Shown: positions 8,425 through 15,525 of the stretch, in pieces | How positions within the stretch are numbered: the first letter of the stretch is position 1 | How the letters are laid out: every line of letters starts with the position of its first letter | Assembly (NCBI GenBank): GCA_016872675.1 | Contig: VGZG01000014.1 | Location: 1-55,236, forward strand | Direction: 5' to 3' | Length of the DNA stretch: 55,236 bases | From: Planctomycetota bacterium | Lineage (GTDB): Bacteria; Planctomycetota; UBA1135; UBA2386 | Notes under the pieces: generated by a model | Told to the model about the DNA's origin: nothing | Seen by the model: only the letters and a program-made list of their open reading frames with translations | Database searches by the model: none | Position numbers and translations under genes: made by a program

Positions 8425-8795
8425 CCAGAACCGTCCTGATCATCGAAGACGAGAAGCTCATCGTCGTCTCCACCCAGATGGTGCTCGAAGCGGGCGGTTT
8501 CCGCGTCGAGTCCGCCGTCAATGGCGAGGAAGGCATCGCGAAGGCGCGCTCAGTCGCGCCCGACTTGATCTTGCTCGACATCATGATGCCGGGCATCGAC
8601 GGCTGGGAGACGCTGACACGCCTCAAGCGCGATCCGGCGACGGCGGGCATCCCGGTGGTGATTTTCACCGCCCGTGAGCACGCCCGCGGCCACCAGCGCA
8701 GCGCCGAGATGGGCGCGGTCGACTACTTCCGCAAGCCGTTCGAGCCGGACGAGCTGATCGCTCTGGTCGAGAAGCACGTCGGTCAGCGCGCCTGA
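8421..8795 (+). CDS. Single-domain response regulator (CheY-like)
   Basis: A 124-residue receiver domain with no output domain. The acidic pocket is IIEDE near residue 10, the phosphoacceptor is Asp53 in LILLDIMMPGIDGWE, and the conserved Lys is in YFRKPFEP. It is presumably phosphorylated by the overlapping histidine kinase and acts by protein contact, perhaps on the STAS/sigma branch encoded just upstream. The start follows from the 4-base overlap. Confidence 0.9.
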   Translation: MTRTVLIIEDEKLIVVSTQMVLEAGGFRVESAVNGEEGIAKARSVAPDLILLDIMMPGIDGWETLTRLKRDPATAGIPVVIFTAREHARGHQRSAEMGAVDYFRKPFEPDELIALVEKHVGQRA

Positions 8796-8941
8796 GTCGC
8801 GAGGGTGACGCCGCGATCCGACCGCCGCGCGTCGGCGAGCCCGACGGAGCCGACTCGCAGCGGCGCCCGGTGTTCCTGCAGCTTCGCCTGCTGCGCTGCT
8901 GGCGCAATGTGCCGGGCCTGCTCGACGACGTTGGGCGCCAT
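8783..8941 (-). CDS. Possible small protein in the convergent gap
   Basis: A 52-residue frame from ATG 8941 (MAPNVVEQARHIAPA and on) overlaps the last codons of the response regulator on the other strand. Its third codon positions are mostly G or C, as in real genes here, but all frames in this DNA tend to be open. It could be a short gene downstream of the exporter operon, or chance. Confidence 0.2.
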   Translation of the reverse strand: MAPNVVEQARHIAPAAQQAKLQEHRAPLRVGSVGLADARRSDRGVTLATQAR

Positions 8942-8984
8942 GCCGTCGCCGTCGTCTTTGACGCCGGCCGCGCCGGCGCTGCGG

Positions 8985-10235
8985 TCACTCGTGGCGTAGG
9001 GCCTCGACCGGGTCCATGTTCGCCGCGCGCCAGGCCGGGTAGAGGCCGAACACGACGCCAACGAGCGCCGAGATGCCGAACGCCATCAGCACGTGCTGTG
9101 GCTGCACGTCGGTCGGCTGCTCGAAGTACTCCTCGATGCCGAGCGGAACCAGCATGCCGAAGCCGACGCCGACGAGGCCGCCGAGCGTCGCCATGACGCC
9201 GGCCTCGACGAGGAACTGCTGCACGATGTGCTTCTTCTTGGCGCCGAGCGCGCGGCGGATGCCGATCTCGCGCGTGCGCTCGGTCACCGTCGCCAGCATC
9301 ACGTTCATGATGCCGATGCCGCCGACCAGCAGGCTGATCGAGGCGATGACGGCGAGCACGAGGCTGAACATGCGCTCGGCGCGCTCCTCCTTGCGCAGCA
9401 GTTCGAGCGGCACCGTGATCTCGGTGTCCTTCTTGTTGCCGTGCGCCGGCTTGAGCATCAGGTCGACGACGCCGGCGGCGGACTCGACCCACTCGGGGCC
9501 GGGCATCTTCACCTTGATCTCGTGCAACTCGATGTTCTCCCAGCGGTTGGTCGACGGGTTGCGGATCGTGTCGCCGAAACGTCGGCGGCTGCTGGTCAGC
9601 GGGATGAACGCGCACTCGTCGAGCGTCGTGCCGTTGGGCGAGGCGGCGCGGCCCTGGTACTCGAGCACGCCGACGACCTCGAAGCGGTCCTCGACGCCGA
9701 TCAGCACCGTCTGTCCGACCGGGTCCTCGAGCGGGAATAGCTGGCGCGCGAGGCTCTCGCCGAGCACGACGCAGTTGGACTGGCGCTGCATGTCGAGCTC
9801 GGTCAGCCACCGGCCCTCGCGCACCTGCATGTTGGTGACCTCGAGGAACGGCGGCTCGGTGCCGATGATCATCGTGCTGGCCCAGTGCTCGCCGTGCACG
9901 ACCCCGCGCTGGAACTCGCGCGAGCGCACCACGAGCCCCTGCGGCAGCAGGTTCTGCACGCGGTCGGCCTCCTGGTAGAGCAGGCCATAGCCGAGCACGC
10001 TCCACATGCTCGACGCGTTTGCGGACTGTTGCGTTTCCTCCGGCTTCTTGCTGCGGATCAGGACGTTGGTCACGCCCATGTCGCGGTACTGCTGCAGCGT
10101 CTCCTTCGAGGCGCCTTCGCCGACGGCGAGCATGGCGATGACCGAGGCGACGCCGAATAGGATGCCGGCGGTCGTGAGCGAGCTGCGCAGCTTGTGCAGC
10201 AACAGGCTCTTCAGCCCGAGCCGGACGATGCGCAT
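8985..10235 (-). CDS. MacB-type ABC transporter permease
   Basis: A 416-residue protein with the FtsX/MacB plan. One N-terminal membrane helix (~15-40) is followed by a large periplasmic domain (~45-285) and three C-terminal helices (~290-400). The diagnostic GIGIMNVMLATVTERTREIG and IRRALGAKK segments are present. There is no fused ATPase; that is the next gene upstream. It is the last gene of the operon TolC-HlyD-ATPase-permease and would drive export of a peptide, lipid or small toxic compound. The substrate is unknown. ATG 10235 was chosen as the start of the membrane-protein sequence. Confidence 0.9.
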   Translation of the reverse strand: MRIVRLGLKSLLLHKLRSSLTTAGILFGVASVIAMLAVGEGASKETLQQYRDMGVTNVLIRSKKPEETQQSANASSMWSVLGYGLLYQEADRVQNLLPQGLVVRSREFQRGVVHGEHWASTMIIGTEPPFLEVTNMQVREGRWLTELDMQRQSNCVVLGESLARQLFPLEDPVGQTVLIGVEDRFEVVGVLEYQGRAASPNGTTLDECAFIPLTSSRRRFGDTIRNPSTNRWENIELHEIKVKMPGPEWVESAAGVVDLMLKPAHGNKKDTEITVPLELLRKEERAERMFSLVLAVIASISLLVGGIGIMNVMLATVTERTREIGIRRALGAKKKHIVQQFLVEAGVMATLGGLVGVGFGMLVPLGIEEYFEQPTDVQPQHVLMAFGISALVGVVFGLYPAWRAANMDPVEALRHE

Positions 10236-10246
10236 CGTGTCGCCGA

Positions 10247-10981
10247 TCACGGCTGGCCACCTGTCGCGGCTACAGCGCGGTTGTCGACCAGAGTCTCGAC
10301 CTGGCCGTCCTTGAGCCACAGGGTGGAGTCGGCGCGCTCGGCCACCCGGGGGTTGTGCGTGACGATCACGATGGTGACGCCGTCCTTCCGGAGGTCGTCG
10401 AAGAGGTCGAGGATCTCGCGTTCGGTGTTGCTGTCGAGGTTGCCGGTCGCCTCGTCGGCGAGCAGGAACAGCGGGTCGTTCATCAGCGCGCGCGCGATGG
10501 CGACACGCTGCTGCTGGCCGCCCGACAGTTCCATCGGCTTGTGATCGAGACGTTTGCCGAGGCCAACGCGGTCGGCGAGGTGCTCGGCCTTCTTGCGCGA
10601 CTCCGGGCCGACGCGGCCCTGGTAGAACAGCGGCACCTCCAGGTTCTCGAGCACCGTCAGCTGCGGGATCAGATTGAACGACTGGAAGATGAAGCCGATC
10701 TCGCGGCCGCGCACGTCGGAGAGCGCGTCGTCGTCGAGCTTGCTGACGTCGCGGCCGCCGACGCGGTACTCGCCGATGGTCGGGCGGTCGAGACCGCCGA
10801 GGATGTTGAGCATCGTGCTCTTGCCCGAGCCCGAGCGGCCCATGATGGCGAGGTAGTCGCCCTTGCGGACCTTCATCGACACGCCGTTGAGGGCGCGCAC
10901 GACGTTAGCCTTGCCCATCACGTAGTGGCGATGCACGTCGACGAACTCGGCGATGATCGGGCGCTCGGTCGTGGCGGTCAC
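10247..10981 (-). CDS. ABC transporter ATP-binding protein (LolD/MacB type)
   Basis: A 244-residue ATPase. The Walker A is GRSGSGKST, the signature LSGGQQQRVAIARAL and the Walker B LFLLADEATGNLD, followed by the switch His in VTHNPR. It powers the permease encoded 11 bases downstream. GTG 10981 was preferred over TTG 10987 because GAGG lies 8 bases upstream of it, inside the end of the HlyD gene. Confidence 0.93.
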   Translation of the reverse strand: MTATTERPIIAEFVDVHRHYVMGKANVVRALNGVSMKVRKGDYLAIMGRSGSGKSTMLNILGGLDRPTIGEYRVGGRDVSKLDDDALSDVRGREIGFIFQSFNLIPQLTVLENLEVPLFYQGRVGPESRKKAEHLADRVGLGKRLDHKPMELSGGQQQRVAIARALMNDPLFLLADEATGNLDSNTEREILDLFDDLRKDGVTIVIVTHNPRVAERADSTLWLKDGQVETLVDNRAVAATGGQP

Positions 10982-10991
10982 GCGCAAGCCC

Positions 10992-13097
10992 TCAGTTGCC
11001 GCCGTTCGGCCGACCGCCGCCGCCTGCGCCGCCGCCGCTGCTGCGGCCGCCCATCATGTTGCGTATCGCCGCGCTGATCTTGTCCTGCTGCGTCTGCGCG
11101 GCGGCGAGGTCGTTGTCGTCGAGCGCCCTGCGCACCGCGGCGATCGCGTCTTCGAGCTCCTTGACCTTGGCCTCCTCCATCCGGTCGCGGAAGCCGTCGA
11201 TCATCGCCGGCATGCCGTCGAGGCGCTCCTTGGCTTGCTGCAGCTCCTCCGGCGTCATCTCGGCGAACTTCTTGCGCGTGCCCATGCCCATGCGGTTGGC
11301 GCGTTGGCCGCCGCCGGCGGCGGCCGCCGCCTGCCCGTCCGTTCGCGGCCCGTCATCCGCCTTCGTCGGCGCCGCCTGTGGGGCGACGGGCTGCTCGAAC
11401 TTGGGCGTCGGCACGCCGGTCGGCGCCTTCAGCCGCAGCACGTCGCCGGCCGCCACGCCCTCGAGGATCTCGACGCGTTCGCTGTTCTGGCGGCCGCACT
11501 TCACCGGCATCGCCACCGGGCCGGTCGGAACCATCTTCCACACGTAGTTGACTGAGCGGTCGCGGTAGACCGCCTGCAGCGGCACTGGCAGCGTGTCCTT
11601 CACGACGTCGACCATGATCGTCACGTTTGCGGCCATGCGCGAGCGCAGACGGCCGTCGGGGTTGTCGGAGTCGAGGTCGACGATCGTCGTGTAGACCTTG
11701 CGGTCGCTGGTCATCCAGCCGCTGTTGCTGTCGGCGACCGGCGCCACATTGGTCACGCGGCCGGTGAACTGCTCGCCCTGGAAGGCTTCGACGGTGACGA
11801 CCGCGACCTGGCCGCGCATCACCTTGTCGACCTGCGCCTCTTGCACCTTGATCAGGCAGCGCATCGTGGTCGTGTCCGGCAGGATGATCAGCTCCTGGCG
11901 CTGGCGCACCTGCACGCCCTCGCGCACGGCCTCGCCGCCGCCGCGATTGCGGTCGATGCGCGCGTAGACGACCGTGCCGGGCGTCGGCGCGTACACGACG
12001 GCGCTCTTGATCTGGCGGTCGAGCGCGTCGAGCCGCTCCTTCGCCAGCTCGAACTCGAGGCGCTTGGACTCCAGGTCGCTGGTCGACTTGATCTCGGCGG
12101 CGCCGTTGGCGCCCTTGACGCGCTCGAGCTCTAGGGCCGCGTTGTCGCGGTCCTGCGTCAACTTGATGCGGTCCTTGGCGAGCGTGTAGTTGATCAGCAG
12201 GTCGAGGTCGTTCCACGCCAGCGAGACCTTGCTCATCTGCGACTGGAACGACAGCTGGTCGGAGTCGAGCTGCGTACGGGTGATGAACTGGCGCTCGGCG
12301 AGGCGCCGGCTGTAGCCGTACGTGTCCTCCTTGACCTTGAGCTCCGACATGGCGACGCGGATGGCGTCGGCCTGCGCGAGGATCTTGTTGCCGATCTCGC
12401 CCATGTCGCGCGCCGCCGCGGCGTCGCGGTCGCCTTCGATGGCGAGCAGCTCGTAGACCCTCTCGACGAGGCCGGCGTAGCTGCGTGGGTCGACCTGCGT
12501 TGCGGCGATGTGCGCCGGGATGGGGGGGATCTCGGCGCCCTTGCCGGTCGCGACGGCGGCCGGCTCGGCGGCCGGCGGGTTCACCAGCGAGAGCAGGCGC
12601 GCGATCATGTCGCCGTTGGTGCCTTCGCCGCCGTCCGACTTGCGACCGAGCAGCTTCTCGAGGTCGAGCTCGGCGATGCGCAGGTTGGACGCCGCCGTGT
12701 TGAGGTTGGTCGTCAACTGCTTCTGCAGGATCTCGAGCTCCTTGCGCGCCTGCACCAGCGCAGCCTCCGCCTTGCCGACGGAGATTCCCTGGTTGGCGCG
12801 CTTCTCGACCAGTTCGCTGACGTCGAGCTCGACCAGCTTCTCGCCCTGCTTCACCTGCGTGCCCTCAGGCACGATGAAGATGATCGTCGTCTGGCCTTCG
12901 ACCTCCGAGCGCACGATGGTCTCGCGCAGCGCCTGTAGTTCGGCGTTCTCGCGCACGGTGATTGGCAGGTCGTCCTTCTTGACCGTGAACAGGTCCGGAT
13001 CCTGGGTCGGGGCGCCGGTGGTCTCGCCGCCGCACGCGGCGAACAGCGCGGCGAGGGTGAGCAGGCGGAGGCGGGCGGTCGTGTTCATCGGCGTCAT
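10992..13097 (-). CDS. HlyD/MacA-type periplasmic adaptor lipoprotein with long C-terminal extension
   Basis: A 701-residue protein, much longer than most MacA proteins. It has a lipoprotein signal (LFAAC, Cys22), a lipoyl half-domain (residues ~65-90), a long two-part coiled coil interrupted by a Pro/Ala-rich insert (~160-210), a second lipoyl half, and a beta-barrel and membrane-proximal region to ~560. The last ~130 residues are a Gln/Ala/Gly-rich linker, a charged coiled coil (EEMTPEELQQAKERL type) and a Gly-rich tail. It links the permease to the TolC-like channel. ATG 13097 overlaps the TolC stop; ATG 13088 is an alternative. Confidence 0.87.
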   Translation of the reverse strand: MTPMNTTARLRLLTLAALFAACGGETTGAPTQDPDLFTVKKDDLPITVRENAELQALRETIVRSEVEGQTTIIFIVPEGTQVKQGEKLVELDVSELVEKRANQGISVGKAEAALVQARKELEILQKQLTTNLNTAASNLRIAELDLEKLLGRKSDGGEGTNGDMIARLLSLVNPPAAEPAAVATGKGAEIPPIPAHIAATQVDPRSYAGLVERVYELLAIEGDRDAAAARDMGEIGNKILAQADAIRVAMSELKVKEDTYGYSRRLAERQFITRTQLDSDQLSFQSQMSKVSLAWNDLDLLINYTLAKDRIKLTQDRDNAALELERVKGANGAAEIKSTSDLESKRLEFELAKERLDALDRQIKSAVVYAPTPGTVVYARIDRNRGGGEAVREGVQVRQRQELIILPDTTTMRCLIKVQEAQVDKVMRGQVAVVTVEAFQGEQFTGRVTNVAPVADSNSGWMTSDRKVYTTIVDLDSDNPDGRLRSRMAANVTIMVDVVKDTLPVPLQAVYRDRSVNYVWKMVPTGPVAMPVKCGRQNSERVEILEGVAAGDVLRLKAPTGVPTPKFEQPVAPQAAPTKADDGPRTDGQAAAAAGGGQRANRMGMGTRKKFAEMTPEELQQAKERLDGMPAMIDGFRDRMEEAKVKELEDAIAAVRRALDDNDLAAAQTQQDKISAAIRNMMGGRSSGGGAGGGGRPNGGN

Positions 13098-14737
13098 TCG
13101 GCGGTCTTGGCCTGCGGCAGCGGCAGGCTGGTGTCGAAGCGGAATCCCTGCGGCGCGAGGCGGATCGCCTCGAGGTCGTTCATCAGCTGGAGCCGCGCGA
13201 TCGAGAACTCGACGATCGCGGTGTTGCGGGCGAGCTGGGCGTTGAGCAGCGAACGCTGTGCGTCGAGCTTCTCCAGCACCTGGATACGGCCGGCGTCGTA
13301 GAGGTCGGTGGTCGCCTCGACGCGGCTCTCGGCGACGTCGACGGCCGTTGACTGGATGCGGTAGGTCTGCAGCGCCGCCTGGATGTTGCGCATCGAGTTG
13401 CGGACGTTGAAGGTGAGCTGGTCCTCGCTCTGCTCGCGGGCGCGGATCGCCTGATCGAACGTGATCAGCGCCGCGCGATAGACGTTGCGCGACGGCACGC
13501 GGTTGAGCGCGAGGTCGAGGTCGAGGCCAGCGCGCCAGTCGACCTTCGACCAGTCGAGGTCGAGGCCCTTGCCCGACTCCGACGGCACGGTGACGTCGGC
13601 CGTCAGGTCGAGCTGCATGTTGAGCGCGTCCTCGGCGACGAAGACCTTGCGGCCGGCGTCGGCGACCTCGTCGATCGTCGTCAGGTGGTCGTAGCGGCGC
13701 GTCAGCGACAGCTCGACCGCGCGGTCCTCGGGCAGGTCGATCGTGCTGACGCCGGCGGCGACCAGGGCGTCGAGCTCGCCGACGTTCAGTGCCAGCAGGG
13801 TCGTCGTCGGCAGGCCCAGCAGCAGCTTGAAGCGGTCGAGCGCGGCCTGCAGGCGGTTGGCCGCCGTCACGCGCTGCGCGTCGGCGGTCAGCACGTCCTG
13901 CTGCGAGCGGCCGAGGTCGGTCACCGTGCGGCGGCCGGCGTCGAACAGCGCCTGCACCTGGGTGCGCAGGTCGCGCAGGCGCACGTAGTTCGCTTCGACG
14001 TTGACGAGGTCGCGCATCTGGCGCGTGATGTTCCAGTAGTCGCTCGCCAGCGTGACGACGAACTGCGCCCGGAAGCGCTCGTAGTCGCGCAGCGCGTAGA
14101 CGACGTTGCGCTCCGACTGCGTCAGCGGCTCGCGCGCGACGCGGCGGCCGGCGCTGCGCAGCAGCGGCTGGGTGATCGTCAGGTCGAGGATCGAGCCGCC
14201 GTCGAAGCTGCCGCCCGAGAGCACCGAGCGCAGGAACGTCTGCGCGAAGCTGGCGACGACGCGTGTGCCGTAGACGCTGTTGGCGCTGCCGCCCAGGTCG
14301 TCGGTCAGGCGGGCGGTGTCGGCGACGTCCGCCTCGCCGTCGAGCGCGGCCGAGCCGCCGCCGGCCCAGCGCCAGGCGAAGTCGTTCTGGCTGCGCGTCA
14401 GGTTGAGGGCGGCGAGGTACAGCCGCTCCTTCTGTGTCTGGTAGTCGCGGTTGTTCTCGGCGGCGACATCGAGGGCCTGCGCCAGGGTCAGCGTGACCTG
14501 GTGGCCATTGGCCTGCAGTTGCTTGCGGAGGGTGTCGACCGGTCGCTCGACCGCAAATGCCCGCTCGGAGCCGGTCAGTTGCTTGGTGGTGTTGCCGAGG
14601 ATGTTGTAGACGTCCTCGTCGGCCGACTGCTTGTTGGGCTCCGGCTGGTAGATACAGCCAGCCAGCGACAGGCCGACCAGGAGTGGGCCAAGGCACGGCA
14701 GCAGCAGGGGGGATAGGCTAGGGTGGGGGCGGCGCAC
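13094..14737 (-). CDS. TolC-family outer membrane efflux lipoprotein
   Basis: A 547-residue protein with a lipobox (LSLAGC, Cys28), so it is a lipid-anchored channel like OprM. Two internally similar halves follow, rich in long helices: LTLAQALDVAAENN opens the first, and FDAGRRTVTDLGRSQQDVL and YDAGRIQVLEKLDAQRSLL are the matching ends. It forms the outer membrane exit duct and leads the operon TolC-HlyD-ATPase-permease. Its start is GTG 14737. A promoter should lie in the 128-base gap shared with coaB. Confidence 0.9.
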   Translation of the reverse strand: MRRPHPSLSPLLLPCLGPLLVGLSLAGCIYQPEPNKQSADEDVYNILGNTTKQLTGSERAFAVERPVDTLRKQLQANGHQVTLTLAQALDVAAENNRDYQTQKERLYLAALNLTRSQNDFAWRWAGGGSAALDGEADVADTARLTDDLGGSANSVYGTRVVASFAQTFLRSVLSGGSFDGGSILDLTITQPLLRSAGRRVAREPLTQSERNVVYALRDYERFRAQFVVTLASDYWNITRQMRDLVNVEANYVRLRDLRTQVQALFDAGRRTVTDLGRSQQDVLTADAQRVTAANRLQAALDRFKLLLGLPTTTLLALNVGELDALVAAGVSTIDLPEDRAVELSLTRRYDHLTTIDEVADAGRKVFVAEDALNMQLDLTADVTVPSESGKGLDLDWSKVDWRAGLDLDLALNRVPSRNVYRAALITFDQAIRAREQSEDQLTFNVRNSMRNIQAALQTYRIQSTAVDVAESRVEATTDLYDAGRIQVLEKLDAQRSLLNAQLARNTAIVEFSIARLQLMNDLEAIRLAPQGFRFDTSLPLPQAKTAE

Positions 14738-14865
14738 GGTTCCGAGATCAGCAATCTGCCTTGTCTTAGGGACGCGGGGGTCTTTTTTCTCCCCTGTGGA
14801 AAGACTGTTACTACACTGCGCGGACTGGCGGTTCCGGTCGGTCTGGACTGGAGCGATCCGGGGGC
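14738..14865. promoter_or_regulatory. Divergent promoter region, exporter operon / coaB
   Basis: A 128-base gap between divergent genes, locally richer in A and T than its surroundings. It holds a GGGG-T6-CCCC stem-loop (14777-14794) and a TACACT hexamer near 14813 that could be a -10 for coaB. No strong -35 pairs with it. Confidence 0.35.
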
Positions 14866-15525
14866 ATGGTTGCGATCCTCATCACCGCGGGGCCGACCCG
14901 TGAGCACCTCGATGACGTGCGTTACCTGAGCAACGGCAGCTCGGGGCGCATGGGGTTTGCCCTCGCCCTGGCTGCCGCGACCGCAGGCCACCAGCCGACG
15001 CTGGTGCTCGGTCCGACCGAACTGCCGCCACCGCCTGGCGTCGCCGTGGTTCGCGTGGTGTCGGCCCTCGAGATGCAGGCTGCCGCCGAACGGGCCTTCG
15101 CCACCGCCGACGTGGCGATCGCCGCCGCCGCCGTCTGCGACTGGCGGCCGGCGCGGCGGGCCCCCGGCAAGCCGCCGAAGCCGGCGGCCGGCGGCGGGCA
15201 GACGCTCGAACTGGTCGCCAACCCGGACATCGTCGCCGGCCTCGCCGCGCGCAAGGGCCGCCGCGTCGTCGTTGGCTTCGGCCTCGAGTCGGCGGCCGCT
15301 GGCATGCCGGCGGCGATCGCCCGCGGCCGCGGCAAGCTGGTCCAAAAGGGCCTCGACCTCGTCGTCGTCAACCTGCACGACGCGATCGGCAGCGACGAGG
15401 CAGGCATCGTGTTGTGTCATGCGGACGGCCGCGACGAGGCGTTGCCTCGCGGTGGCAAGGACCTGGCAGCGGCGAGGATCGTCGCCGCGGCCGTGCAACT
15501 GTGGCGGGAGAGGGCAACGACGTGA
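14866..15525 (+). CDS. coaB: Phosphopantothenate-cysteine ligase (CoaB domain only)
   Basis: A 219-residue protein matching the C-terminal half of bacterial Dfp/CoaBC. The N-terminal motif is ILITAGPTREHLDDVRYLSN with SSGRMG, then AAAVCDWRP and the late VVVNLHD and GKDLAAARI segments. It joins phosphopantothenate to cysteine in coenzyme A synthesis. The flavin decarboxylase half (CoaC) is absent, so it must be encoded separately. The gene overlaps ftsK by GTGA. Confidence 0.88.
   Translation: MVAILITAGPTREHLDDVRYLSNGSSGRMGFALALAAATAGHQPTLVLGPTELPPPPGVAVVRVVSALEMQAAAERAFATADVAIAAAAVCDWRPARRAPGKPPKPAAGGGQTLELVANPDIVAGLAARKGRRVVVGFGLESAAAGMPAAIARGRGKLVQKGLDLVVVNLHDAIGSDEAGIVLCHADGRDEALPRGGKDLAAARIVAAAVQLWRERATT

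Noticed and set aside
14777-14794. GGGG-T6-CCCC hairpin as a terminator
   Set aside because: It lies between divergent genes where neither transcript ends, and the T-run is in the loop.
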